Shown here: positions 41,941-50,553 of the stretch, piece by piece
How the letters are laid out: each line of letters starts with the position of its first letter
How positions within the stretch are numbered: position 1 is the stretch's first letter
Assembly (NCBI GenBank): GCA_934271195.1
Contig: CAKQRB010000071.1
Location: forward strand, 1-51,488
Length of the DNA stretch: 51,488 nt
Direction: 5' to 3'
Source of the DNA: an uncultured Alphaproteobacteria bacterium
GTDB lineage: Bacteria > Pseudomonadota > Alphaproteobacteria > RF32 > CAG-239
Notes under the pieces: model-generated
Seen by the model: only the letters and a program-made list of their open reading frames with translations
The model's database searches: none
Told to the model about the DNA's origin: nothing
Translations under genes and position numbers: made by a program

Positions 41941-44900
41941 TTAAAATTTATACTTAGCGTTAATCAATCCGGTGTGGTCTTGGTAATCCTGACGGAATTT
42001 ACCTTCATAACCAAGCGAAAGTTCGACATTGTCGTTGACTTCCGCAGTTACGCCTGCGCCAAATTCCATTCCGAAACGATCTAAGGCTTCGCCTTTAACC
42101 GCATAAGCAGAACCATTAGCCAAGGTTACAACCGAATTAACGTCATCGTTAAACAGGTCGTAAGTCGCAGCAATTCTGGCTTCCGGCTTGATGTTCATAC
42201 CGTTAGACAGCTCAAAACTCTTGCTGACTTTGGCTCCGATGACACCGGTCAAGATATCGCTGTCATTGCCGGAGACTTTTTGGTCGGCAGAATCTTTATA
42301 AGCGTCCTGTTTGATATGAACATAACGCAAACCGGCTTCCGGCGTTAAGCCAAAGCCATTGATATTCATATCATAACCGGTCATTGCCTGCAAACCAAAG
42401 GTTTCAACATCGTAATCAGCCTTCACCTTCACGCCGGCGACATTTTTCTTTTCAGAATAATCTGACCAGCCATAGGTCGCAATACCGTTGACATACCAGT
42501 TAGACGGTTTGTATTCGCCATACAAGAGGGCGGTGTGCGTATCAACATCAGTTGAACGCATGAAACCGTCAATATCAGTATTAGTATAAGCGTAACCAAT
42601 ACCGACCTTAGTATCATCGGTTACAAACTTCTCGGCACCGAAGGCAATACCGTTTGTATCTGCGTCAAAACCTTTGGCTTTGGAAGTATCGTCCAGTTTG
42701 GATTTGTTGAACAAGCCCTGAACCCACATTGCCGCGCGTTCAAAAACATTATCACCGGAAGCCATACCTTCGCCGCCGGTTGAGATTGAACCGCCGCTTA
42801 AACGATTGCCAACCGCGCCAAAGACCTGATTAGCTGTTTCGGCTGATGTTTGCTGAACCGCCGGAGCGGCGTCCGGAGCAACTGCGGTCAAAGCGTCAAT
42901 ATAAGCTTTCTGCTCGGCGGCATTTGTGCTGTTGGAAAGCTGTGCCAGTTTTTCTGTAACTGCGGCAGCAACCGGAGAACTGGTTGAAGCACTGACGCTG
43001 TCCCATGCCTCGGCTGTTCCGGCATTATTGGCAGAACCACCGGCATCAACAACGGCATCCGTGGCAGAACCGACAGAAGTAACATCAAAAGTTCCGTCGC
43101 CATTGTCGATAAATTCATAACGGGAATTTTGGCTCAGGTTGGCAAACTTACCTTCGATTTCTACCGTATCGGAATCTTCACCATTAAATAATTTTAAGGT
43201 TGTTGTTTTACCTTTGGCCAAGGCGGCACCGTTTAAGGTCATATTCAAATTTGTGCCGTTTTCGCTGATTTTGATATAATTGGCTTTGATTTTGCCATAA
43301 GTATCTTTATCGGTTACGGTAAAGGCCAAAGTTGAATTATCGGCAAAAATGACACCTTCACCATCTGCTTTATCACCGGTTGAATGCAATGTTTTATCGC
43401 CAATATCCAAAGTCGCACCATTGCCGACCTGAACTGTCGTAATCGTATCTGTCGGTTCTTTATTAAAAGTCAACGTTCCTTTATTAATGGCCAAAATATC
43501 CAAGCCGCCAATATCGCCGCTGATTGCATTATTTAAAGAGTGGCTGTCTTCAAAAATCAGGCTGGTAGCTTCAACATCACCATCAATCTGAGCTCCGGAA
43601 TTTTGAAAATGAATTTTGCCTCGGTCATCACCGTTAATATTGGCAACCAACTTGCCACCCAAATTAATTCTGGTATCATTACCGTAAAGTTTCAGCGTTG
43701 CAATATCTGCCGGATTATCATTCTCATCCAGCGTTGCAACGCTCTGCAATGTTGCTCCTTGGGCAATATCTATCGTTCCGCCGCTGACGGAAATATCTCC
43801 GCCCTCAATATAATTACCAGAACCATTAACGCTTATCTTGCCGCCGGTCATTTCAAACTTGCCGGTTGTTACATCATTGCCATCGCCATGATTGGTACCG
43901 ATAACGCTGTGATTTCCGTTCATCACGATTGTTCCGTCTGTCAATTTGAAACTCTTGGCCAAATCATCATTGGTAAAATCCGTTCCGTTCAGGGTAATGT
44001 TTCCGCCAGAAACTTCAATACCCTTGCCGTGGAGTTCACTTCTGACAGCGTTGACTGTTCCGTTTGCAATATTAAGACTTCCTAAACCGTTATTACTGAT
44101 TTCAGCATTAGTAGCATTAATTGTTCCGCCGGTAATATTGATGTCTCCTTCATTTTTATAAGTTGTAGAAATACGGGCACTGTCTTTCAGATTAATCTCA
44201 CCACCGGAAATATTAATATCGCCGGTTGAAATATGGTAAGGTTCCATATCAATTTCATCCGTATTTATTCCGGCAGTCTTAAAATCGTCCAGTGAAGCTT
44301 CATCCGGATATTTTCCGACTTTATTGTAGAATTCCTCTTCACTCATCATGCTGGAGCCATCTTTGTTATATATCCAGGAGCTATCAAAACCGCCTCGTTC
44401 GATTTTTGCAACTTCTCCGGTCAAATTAATGACACCTCCGGAAATATTAATATCTCCGGTTTTGCCTTCATGCAAAATACCGCCGTCATGTATATCTTTT
44501 TCCTCTTCAAGAGGTACACCTGTATAATCCATTGTAATTTTTGCATTACCGCCGATATTCATATCGGTATTGCCGGTTAAGGTAATTTCTCCGCCGTCTT
44601 TAACCGTAATATCGCCGCCTGTGATATTCATTGTTGCAGCGGTCGTATTATATTGTCCATCCTTTCCATCGGCATAAATACCAGCACCGTTTGATAAGGT
44701 TATGGAACCACCGGTTATAGAAATTTCTTTTTGACCGGATCCGTCATGCAGCTGCGACAGACCTTCGGTATTAGAAGCACTAACATTGCCGTTGGAAATG
44801 AATATATTTCCCGTTGTTAGATAGTTTTGCTGATTTTCAGCCGTAATTACAGTATCCTGATTAATATTTATATCATCAGAAATTTGCGCATAAGCATTAT

Positions 44901-44952
44901 GGCTGCAAGTCAGTGCCACCAACGCTGTTGTCATTAATAAAGTTTTTTTCAT
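41941..44952 (-). CDS. Autotransporter adhesin (type Va)
   Basis: Met at 44952 is preferred: AAGGA lies 10 bases upstream, and MKKTLLMTTALVALTCSHNAYA is a clean signal peptide. The frame also offers an ATG four codons earlier. The 1003-residue protein has a passenger of about 650 residues made of beta-helix rungs (repeated 'INISGGxIxL', 'NITGGTINATNA'). A linker follows (TAEAWDSVSASTSSPVAAAVTEKLA). A C-terminal barrel of about 270 residues begins near ERAAMWVQGLFNKSKLD and ends TGLINAKYKF. It is secreted through its own barrel to the surface; an adhesion or biofilm role is likely. The leader RNA lies directly upstream. Confidence 0.9.
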   Translation of the reverse strand: MKKTLLMTTALVALTCSHNAYAQISDDININQDTVITAENQQNYLTTGNIFISNGNVSASNTEGLSQLHDGSGQKEISITGGSITLSNGAGIYADGKDGQYNTTAATMNITGGDITVKDGGEITLTGNTDMNIGGNAKITMDYTGVPLEEEKDIHDGGILHEGKTGDINISGGVINLTGEVAKIERGGFDSSWIYNKDGSSMMSEEEFYNKVGKYPDEASLDDFKTAGINTDEIDMEPYHISTGDINISGGEINLKDSARISTTYKNEGDINITGGTINATNAEISNNGLGSLNIANGTVNAVRSELHGKGIEVSGGNITLNGTDFTNDDLAKSFKLTDGTIVMNGNHSVIGTNHGDGNDVTTGKFEMTGGKISVNGSGNYIEGGDISVSGGTIDIAQGATLQSVATLDENDNPADIATLKLYGNDTRINLGGKLVANINGDDRGKIHFQNSGAQIDGDVEATSLIFEDSHSLNNAISGDIGGLDILAINKGTLTFNKEPTDTITTVQVGNGATLDIGDKTLHSTGDKADGEGVIFADNSTLAFTVTDKDTYGKIKANYIKISENGTNLNMTLNGAALAKGKTTTLKLFNGEDSDTVEIEGKFANLSQNSRYEFIDNGDGTFDVTSVGSATDAVVDAGGSANNAGTAEAWDSVSASTSSPVAAAVTEKLAQLSNSTNAAEQKAYIDALTAVAPDAAPAVQQTSAETANQVFGAVGNRLSGGSISTGGEGMASGDNVFERAAMWVQGLFNKSKLDDTSKAKGFDADTNGIAFGAEKFVTDDTKVGIGYAYTNTDIDGFMRSTDVDTHTALLYGEYKPSNWYVNGIATYGWSDYSEKKNVAGVKVKADYDVETFGLQAMTGYDMNINGFGLTPEAGLRYVHIKQDAYKDSADQKVSGNDSDILTGVIGAKVSKSFELSNGMNIKPEARIAATYDLFNDDVNSVVTLANGSAYAVKGEALDRFGMEFGAGVTAEVNDNVELSLGYEGKFRQDYQDHTGLINAKYKF

Positions 44953-44979
44953 ACGATTAAACATCCTTGTTAACTAGTT

Positions 44980-45012
44980 AAACAAAACCCACCATTCATA
45001 AAGAAAGGCGGG
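44980..45012 (-). terminator. Intrinsic terminator ending leader RNA B
   Basis: On minus CCCGCC/GGTGGG (one G-T pair) with a 13-base loop is followed by TTTTGTTT. It lies 28 bases before the autotransporter ATG. Then comes the palindrome TTAACTAGTTAA and the Shine-Dalgarno AAGGA. Confidence 0.65.
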
Positions 45013-45176
45013 CGGATGTTCGAAAACCGTATAGACTTAAACGGCTCGGCTTATTTGGCTGAGCCTTATTCACCGACATCCGTCCAAGTAGAATCAGAAG
45101 TCGGCACAATTTAAAGTCGTGTGCACACGACTAAGTCTATAAAAGGGTTTTCGACGCCCTAAGCAACGAAGTGCTC
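44980..45176 (-). ncRNA. Structured leader RNA B (pseudoknot + terminator), same architecture as RNA A
   Basis: On minus, 5' to 3': the hairpin AGCA/UGCU; P1 UCGAAAACC/GGUUUUCGA (45146-45154 with 45020-45028, 9 bp perfect); P2 UAUAGACUUA/UAAGUCUAUA (45132-45141 with 45030-45039, 10 bp perfect); the palindrome GUCGUGUGCACACGAC (45116-45131); the hairpin GGCUC..GAGCC; and a pseudoknot CGGAUGU (45076-45082) with ACAUCCG (45013-45019). The pseudoknot 3' strand follows P1 directly and is followed directly by the terminator arm, exactly as in RNA A. A short internal string is also shared (GG.CGGA.GUC...AUAAG). It is probably a cis-acting attenuator of the autotransporter. Confidence 0.65.
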
Positions 45177-45182
45177 GAATTT

Positions 45183-45211
45183 ACTTTATAAGGCATATTG
45201 ATTAGAATCAA
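45183..45211 (-). promoter_or_regulatory. sigma70-type promoter of leader RNA B
   Basis: On minus, TTGATT (45206-45211) is followed by a 17-base spacer and TAAAGT (45183-45188). The start would be near 45176, at the 5' hairpin. Confidence 0.45.
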
Positions 45212-45465
45212 GTTAAATCATCAAAAACCCTCTTAAATTTATATAAATAAGCAAATATAGTCCTTTTATAAGGGGCAATATTATGATAAATTCGCCCGTA
45301 TTGTTTAACGAATCATACTTTCGGCCCGTCGGAAGAAACCTGAAACCATGAATCAGGACAACTGTTGTTTCCGTTTTTATGATGATAAATTGAAAAAAAA
45401 ACTTATATTCGCCTCAAAATCATTATAAAATATAATAATCAAGCGGTTAGGACGAGGTGTTTGGA
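45212..45465. other. AT-rich spacer
   Basis: No gene is seen. GACGAGG just before 45466 is the ribosome site of the glycosyltransferase. TATAAAATATAATAATC near 45425-45440 offers possible -10 boxes for the rightward glycan operon. Confidence 0.35.
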
Positions 45466-46434
45466 ATGCATAAATGTTTATCTGTAATTATTTCCGTATA
45501 TAATGAAGAAGGCAATATTGTTCCGTTATATCAAAAGCTTAGAAGAAATATGGTAACTTTGCAGAAAAAATCCCTGATTTTCCAGTATGAAATTTGTTTT
45601 GTTAATGACGGGTCAACAGATGCAACCGAAGAAAAAATTAGAGCAATCGTCAAAAAAGACACTCATACCAAATTAATATCTCTCCGTCAGAATTTCGGAA
45701 AATCAATCGCTTTGCAAACAGGGTTTCAATACTCTAGAGGAGACGTTATCATTACTCTTGATGCCGATTTGCAAGATGATCCCGATGATATTGTCAACTT
45801 TATCAACAAAATCGACGAAGGATATGATCTTGTTTCCGGTTGGAAAATCAGCAGACATGATCCGCTCGAAAAAAGGGTAATGTCAAAAATATTTAATTTT
45901 ATTACGGCAAAAATCTCCGGTATTCCGCTCCATGATTTTAACTGCGGTTTTAAAGCTTATCGTCGGGAAGTCGTCAAATCTCTTTATGTTTACGGAGAAT
46001 TTCATCGTTATATTCCGCTTTTGGCATTGAGAAACGGATTTAAAATCGGGGAAATTCCGGTTACGCATCACAAAAGGTTGTCAGGAAAATCAAAATTCGG
46101 CACAGAACGATATTTGCGCGGAATGTTTGACGCGTTATCTGCCGTTTTTTTGCTCAAATTTTATGACAGACCCATGTACTTTTTCGGAAAAATCGGATTA
46201 GCATTATTTGCCGTCGGTTTTATTATCTGTTCTTATTTATCGGCATTATGGTTTTCCGGACAGGCAATCGGACACCGGCCGCTACTGATTTTGGGCGTTT
46301 TATTCCTTCTTATCGGTTTTCAGTCCTTTTCTCTCGGGCTTATTGCCAATCTGATTGTCGACAACGCGGCAAAACCTGACAAAAGCGTTTTTATCCGACA
46401 GATTATTAACGAAGAAGAAGTCCATGACCTATAA
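45466..46434 (+). CDS. Family 2 glycosyltransferase, GtrB/DPM-like
   Basis: ATG at 45466 is chosen because GAGG lies 8 bases before it. The 322-residue protein has GT-A motifs LSVIISVYNEEGNI, FVNDGSTDAT and ITLDADLQDDPDDI, and then GKSKFGTERYLRG. Two C-terminal membrane helices follow (KIGLALFAVGFIICSYLSALWF; LLILGVLFLLIGFQSFSLGLI). This is the layout of GtrB/ArnC enzymes that load sugar onto undecaprenyl phosphate at the inner face of the membrane. It is the first gene of a four-gene operon with 11-, 4- and 4-base overlaps. Confidence 0.9.
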   Translation: MHKCLSVIISVYNEEGNIVPLYQKLRRNMVTLQKKSLIFQYEICFVNDGSTDATEEKIRAIVKKDTHTKLISLRQNFGKSIALQTGFQYSRGDVIITLDADLQDDPDDIVNFINKIDEGYDLVSGWKISRHDPLEKRVMSKIFNFITAKISGIPLHDFNCGFKAYRREVVKSLYVYGEFHRYIPLLALRNGFKIGEIPVTHHKRLSGKSKFGTERYLRGMFDALSAVFLLKFYDRPMYFFGKIGLALFAVGFIICSYLSALWFSGQAIGHRPLLILGVLFLLIGFQSFSLGLIANLIVDNAAKPDKSVFIRQIINEEEVHDL

Positions 46435-47029
46435 CGATGGCAATTTGAAAAAGCATACGACGGCAAATCCGCTTAAAAAACTTATGCTCAGATACTTTAA
46501 CCATAAGCTGCTGGACATTATAAATTCTCTTAACCTGCAACAACCGGCAATTTTTGACGCCGGCTGCGGAGAGGGTTTTATTTCCAATCTGCTGGCTTTG
46601 CATATCAGCGGCGCAAAAATTCATGCTATAGACGCCAGCCCGCAGGCGATTGCTTATGCTCGAAAGCATCAGTCAGACAGGATTTGTTTTTCAACGGGAG
46701 ACATATATAGCATTGATGCCGAAGACAACTCCTTTGAACTGGTATGTTCGACCGAGGTTCTGGAACATCTGAAGCTGCCGGAAACTGCCCTCAAAGAACT
46801 TGTCCGAATTGCCCGTCGTTATGTTTTGGTTTCTGTTCCGAAAGAACCTTATTTCTGCTTAGGCAACCTGCTTTCGGGCAAAAACATCCAACACTTCGGA
46901 AATCCGCCAGATCATATTAATCATTATACTTTTTGCGGATTTAAAAAATTTATAAAGCGTATTTTTCCCAATAAAAAAGTTACTGTTTTTGACTGTATTG
47001 TATGGACCATAGCTCTTATAGAAAAATGA
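46424..47029 (+). CDS. Class I SAM-dependent methyltransferase
   Basis: ATG at 46424 overlaps the glycosyltransferase stop by 11 bases and follows GAAGAAG. The 201-residue protein has motif I FDAGCGEGFISNLLA, the acidic loop IHAIDASPQA and motif IV ELVCSTEVLEHLKLP. It is a type-11 methyltransferase. In this cassette it may methylate a glycan or a lipid-linked sugar; the substrate is unproven. Confidence 0.8.
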   Translation: MTYNDGNLKKHTTANPLKKLMLRYFNHKLLDIINSLNLQQPAIFDAGCGEGFISNLLALHISGAKIHAIDASPQAIAYARKHQSDRICFSTGDIYSIDAEDNSFELVCSTEVLEHLKLPETALKELVRIARRYVLVSVPKEPYFCLGNLLSGKNIQHFGNPPDHINHYTFCGFKKFIKRIFPNKKVTVFDCIVWTIALIEK

Positions 47030-47448
47030 TGTTAAAAAAAATACTGCATATCCTGAATTCGGAGTTCGGCCGTTATATTTTGGCCGGACTTAGTATTACC
47101 GTATTAAATGTTGCACTTTATACGGCTTTGCTTTTATTCGGCATGCGTTATTACTGGGCTAATCTGGCGGCAATCATCTCTGCCAAAATCTATGCTTATT
47201 TTATTAATAAATTTTATGTGTACCGCAGTTTTTGCCATACTCCACAAGAGGCTGCCTCCGAGATGTTAAAGTTTTTTATCTGTCGCGGCGGAAGCGGGAT
47301 TTTTGATTATTTGTCCGTCATTTTGCTGGTTGAATTGTTCGGGTGCTCGGATCTGTATTCCAAATATTTTGTTTTAGGGATTGTTATTCTTGCAAATTAT
47401 TATCTTGGAAAAAATTATATCTTTAACCAAAAAGGCAAGAAACTATGA
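47026..47448 (+). CDS. GtrA-family membrane protein
   Basis: ATG at 47026 overlaps the methyltransferase stop as ATGA; an in-frame ATG at 47002 is the alternative. The protein of about 140 residues has four membrane helices: FGRYILAGLSITVLNVALYTALL, then WANLAAIISAKIYAYFINKFYVY. FDYLSVILLVELFG and KYFVLGIVILANYYLGKNYIF follow, ending in the usual GtrA 'NYxxxKxxxF' pattern. It is thought to flip the lipid-linked sugar across the inner membrane. Confidence 0.85.
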   Translation: MMLKKILHILNSEFGRYILAGLSITVLNVALYTALLLFGMRYYWANLAAIISAKIYAYFINKFYVYRSFCHTPQEAASEMLKFFICRGGSGIFDYLSVILLVELFGCSDLYSKYFVLGIVILANYYLGKNYIFNQKGKKL

Positions 47449-49079
47449 AGTTCGGACGTAAAATCGATTATAAACTTGTTTTGATTGTTTTTTTGAACTT
47501 ATGCCTGATAACGCTTTATTTTTATCAAAAAACAGATTTTCACGGAGATGAAATATTTTCATTCGCCCATGCTAACAGCCGGCAAGGGCCTTATCTGGCA
47601 GACGGCATTGATTCTTTTATGGAAGACCGCCAGCATCATTTGTACGGTCAGACATTTCCCGCTGCATTTTTCAATGATTATGTAACAGTAAAATCAGGGC
47701 ATGGCTTTGAATACGGGCAGATTGTATCTAACCTGACGGATGGCGTTCATCCTCCGTTTTATTATTTCGTTCTGCATACCGTCTCGTCATTTTTTCCTGA
47801 AACATTCAGTAAGTGGGTTGGTTTTCCGATTAATATTGTTTCTTTTGTCTTTTTAATTTTCTTTTTATATAAAATATCCCGTTTTGTTTTTGAGGATAAA
47901 AATCTTTGTTATCTGTGCGTAATACTTTTCGGTTTTTCTTTGGCTAATCTGAATATGGCTATTTTTATAAGGTCTTATATGTTACAAGCCATGCTTATGA
48001 CCTGGTTGATATTTGAACATTTTCGCTTTTTGAAAAATGACTTTTTGAATGTCAGACAGGCTGTCCTTGTTTTTTTGCTGTCTTTTTTATGCTGTTTAAC
48101 GCATTATTATTTATTGATTGCCGTATTTTTTATTGCTGCATTTACCTGCATTATTCTTTTAAAAAGAAAAAGAATCGCATTGGCGGCGCTCTATGCCACA
48201 TTGATGCTGGCAAGCGTTACCGCTTTCTTTTTGTTCTTTTCTCCGGCGGTCGACGTTTTGTTGCATTCTTATCGCGGAGAAGAAACGGCCGATAAGGACT
48301 GGGGATATTACTTGTTATATTTTGAACCGTCCTTAACAAGAATCGCAAATCTGGTCATAACCAAAATCCTGCCATTCAGTAGCAATTTTTCAGGTTTTTG
48401 GCTAGTTATAGGTCTCATCCTTGCTATCTCTTTTGTAAAGCTGCGACAAAATCCTGTTCAAACAAATAATGCTTTCCTCATCTGTTTGTTTTTGTACACT
48501 GTTCCGTATATTGTGCTGATTGCTTTTATCAGTCCGGATATGGCTGATTTTGACGACAGATATTTTATGCCGCTCTTACCAACGTTATGTATTCTTATTA
48601 TATATGGCGCATGGTCATTTTTGCTGGCTGCCGGTCTTTCTGTCAGAGCTGTTTTTTACGTTCTAGCGGCTTTAACCTTGTGCAATGTATTCTTGACCGA
48701 TTTTTATCACCGCAGCACTTATGCTTTCAGAACAACCGAACAGGATGCGGCACTGCTGGCAGAGATGAAAGGAAAAAAAATCATTTTCAACGGCTGGAAA
48801 ATTTTCAGCATTATTAATCTGGTCAATGATTTCAGAAATGTCAATTCCGTTAAAATTACAGATTATGATCAAAATAAAGAATTTATTGCAGCCCTTAAAC
48901 CGGCACAAGAAGATTATGCAATTATTGCCAACAGCTCGTCAACACATTCCATGAAGCTTAATCCCCCTCCTGCCGTGCCAATTGACATACAAGCAATATC
49001 CAGCCTGCAATATTTAAAAACTTTCCGCAGAGGCTGTTATTTTTATGATTTATATAAAATCAGGCATCCGTCTGACTAA
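47445..49079 (+). CDS. GT-C-fold membrane glycosyltransferase (GtrC-like position)
   Basis: The 544-residue protein has about ten membrane helices. A first periplasmic loop carries the GT-C acidic motif DFHGDEIFSF (near residues 31-40). DGVHPPFYYFVLH is the family's conserved helix start, and the C-terminal domain is soluble. It overlaps gtrA by 4 bases. In serotype-conversion cassettes the third gene transfers the flipped sugar to O-antigen or another surface glycan. A dolichol/ArnT-type enzyme is the general class. The specific sugar cannot be told. Confidence 0.8.
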   Translation: MKFGRKIDYKLVLIVFLNLCLITLYFYQKTDFHGDEIFSFAHANSRQGPYLADGIDSFMEDRQHHLYGQTFPAAFFNDYVTVKSGHGFEYGQIVSNLTDGVHPPFYYFVLHTVSSFFPETFSKWVGFPINIVSFVFLIFFLYKISRFVFEDKNLCYLCVILFGFSLANLNMAIFIRSYMLQAMLMTWLIFEHFRFLKNDFLNVRQAVLVFLLSFLCCLTHYYLLIAVFFIAAFTCIILLKRKRIALAALYATLMLASVTAFFLFFSPAVDVLLHSYRGEETADKDWGYYLLYFEPSLTRIANLVITKILPFSSNFSGFWLVIGLILAISFVKLRQNPVQTNNAFLICLFLYTVPYIVLIAFISPDMADFDDRYFMPLLPTLCILIIYGAWSFLLAAGLSVRAVFYVLAALTLCNVFLTDFYHRSTYAFRTTEQDAALLAEMKGKKIIFNGWKIFSIINLVNDFRNVNSVKITDYDQNKEFIAALKPAQEDYAIIANSSSTHSMKLNPPPAVPIDIQAISSLQYLKTFRRGCYFYDLYKIRHPSD

Positions 49080-49378
49080 ACAGCGAATCAAAAATTTTAT
49101 CAATCGGTTAATTTGCTCTGCGACACGGTCAAAGCACAAAGTTTTTGCGCCGTTATCGGTGAAGGTTCGCTCAGGGACAGCAAAGTCTTGGAAGTTTTAG
49201 CAATATAGGAAACATGGCCTTTGACGTTAAAGGCAAGACAAACGCCCTTATGAATGATGCCCAGAAAAAACTAATGATCATAATTAAAAAAACACTCTAA
49301 TCTTTTCTTAAACCTCAGGTTGACAAATTATTTGTGCAATCTATAATAATCGTTATTACGTTTTCGTGGAGGTTAGTC
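49080..49378 (+). other. Spacer with decayed coding remnants
   Basis: One frame reads NLLCDTVKAQSFCAVIGEGSLRDSKVLEVLAI then stop (about 49111-49208). Directly after, ATG at 49214 opens a 28-codon frame (MAFDVKGKTNALMNDAQKKL). Both look like pieces of a degraded gene rather than active genes. The final part holds GTGGAGG, the ribosome site of the repeat protein. Confidence 0.3.
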
Positions 49379-49804
49379 ATGCTTCGCTTTTGTTGTTTTA
49401 TTCTCCTTTTTGCCCTGAGTACGGCCACAGTCCGCGCCGGAAATATTCAATATGGTTATAATGCCCGCGGAGAATGGGTACCGGTGTCCATTGACGGCGA
49501 AAGGATAGAGTACGGTTATAATGCCCGTGGCGATTATGTACCGACTGCGGTAGGCAACGACAGGATTGAGTACGGTTATAATGCCAAAGGCGATTATGTA
49601 CCGACTGCAGTAGGCAATGACAGGATTGATTATGGTTATAATGCCAAAGGCAATTATGTACCGACTGCAGTAGGCAACGACAGAATCGATTACGGTTATA
49701 ATGCCAAAGGCGATTATGCTCCCTCTTCTGTCGGCAACGAACGGATTAATTATGGGTATGATGCTTTCGGCAATTATGTTCCGACTTCTGTCGGCGGTTT
49801 TTAG
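49379..49804 (+). CDS. Secreted protein of 20-residue tandem repeats
   Basis: ATG at 49379 is chosen because GGAGG precedes it and a signal peptide follows (MLRFCCFILLFALSTATVRA). The rest of the 141 residues is six repeats of 20 residues, consensus YGYNAxGDYVPTAVGNDRI(E/D). The Tyr/Gly/Asn-rich repeats have one conserved hydrophobic strand each (YVPTAV) and suggest a small beta-roll or amyloid-like stack. No Cys remains after cleavage. The function is unknown. It converges on the next gene with a 4-base overlap. Confidence 0.7.
   Translation: MLRFCCFILLFALSTATVRAGNIQYGYNARGEWVPVSIDGERIEYGYNARGDYVPTAVGNDRIEYGYNAKGDYVPTAVGNDRIDYGYNAKGNYVPTAVGNDRIDYGYNAKGDYAPSSVGNERINYGYDAFGNYVPTSVGGF
49441..49800 (+). 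repeat. 60-bp tandem repeat array (6 units)
   Basis: The unit contains TACGGTTATAATGCC, then GGCGATTATGTACCGACTGC and GTAGGCAACGACAGGAT. The middle units are near-identical at DNA level and the outer ones are diverged. This fits expansion from the centre by slippage, so copy number may vary between strains. Confidence 0.85.
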
Positions 49805-50460
49805 AATTCCCGTTCGCGGACGGGGGTTTTAACCGGCTCAGCCTTTCCCCGATTTTGAAAATTATATTTTTGCAGACAACAGCGCCAGTTTTTTTCCGGT
49901 TCAATACTTAACGGCAGGCGAGAGGCGACAAGCTTTCTGACTTTTGCAATGTCTTCCTCGCTATATTGCGGAGAATTTTTTCCCTTGTTCGGCATTTTAA
50001 CAACACCGGTCAGATAGCGGTTAGAAATCACGCCGCCCATTACGGCTCCGACCGATTTTTGATAAGCCTTTTGCGGATTTAGATGATACTGATAAAATTC
50101 TTCTGTCGGCACATCCAACACAACCAATATATCGGCGTTTGCCGTAGAGCCGCATCTGAATTTATCTTCTGACAGCACTTGCCAAAACCCATCTTCCGTT
50201 ACGTCGTGGACAATACAGCGGGCATTATTGTACCTCAAATCCAGATGGGCGGATTTGCCTTTTAATGCCGAAGAATTATATATCAGGCCGTTTTCGGCGA
50301 TAGAAGAAATATGGTTGGCGGTTGTACGGTGCAGCAAACGAATGCTCCCTGCCGCCAAAGGATAAAATTCCTCAAGGCAGGAAGCCACCGGCAATCCGGT
50401 TACGGGATTGCGACTGACATAAGGTTTGTGCGTTAACGGGTGTAACAGGCGGTTATTCAT
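49801..50460 (-). CDS. Hypothetical protein, possibly ADP-ribosyltransferase-like
   Basis: The 219-residue protein has a central IRLLHRTTANHISSIAENGL followed by SALKGKSAHLDLRY. This resembles the 'hHxT...hxxIhxxGL' opening of ART-fold proteins such as DarT and RNA 2'-phosphotransferase. The rest (VGAVMGGVISNRYLTGVVKMP) gives no clear catalytic glutamate. There is no signal peptide. It ends NRGKAEPVKTPVREREF. It is a single gene. The fold assignment is a weak inference and unknown function is the safe reading. Confidence 0.5.
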   Translation of the reverse strand: MNNRLLHPLTHKPYVSRNPVTGLPVASCLEEFYPLAAGSIRLLHRTTANHISSIAENGLIYNSSALKGKSAHLDLRYNNARCIVHDVTEDGFWQVLSEDKFRCGSTANADILVVLDVPTEEFYQYHLNPQKAYQKSVGAVMGGVISNRYLTGVVKMPNKGKNSPQYSEEDIAKVRKLVASRLPLSIEPEKNWRCCLQKYNFQNRGKAEPVKTPVREREF

Positions 50461-50553
50461 CGTATTACATTATTTTTTTGTAGAATATATTATAATTATG
50501 GGATATATTATAATTGTATTTTTTACAAGACAAAATTTACTTAAGGTATAAAA

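Noticed and set aside
49441..49800. CRISPR-like array
   Set aside because: The 60-base repeats are contiguous, in frame and without spacers; they are protein-coding tandem repeats.
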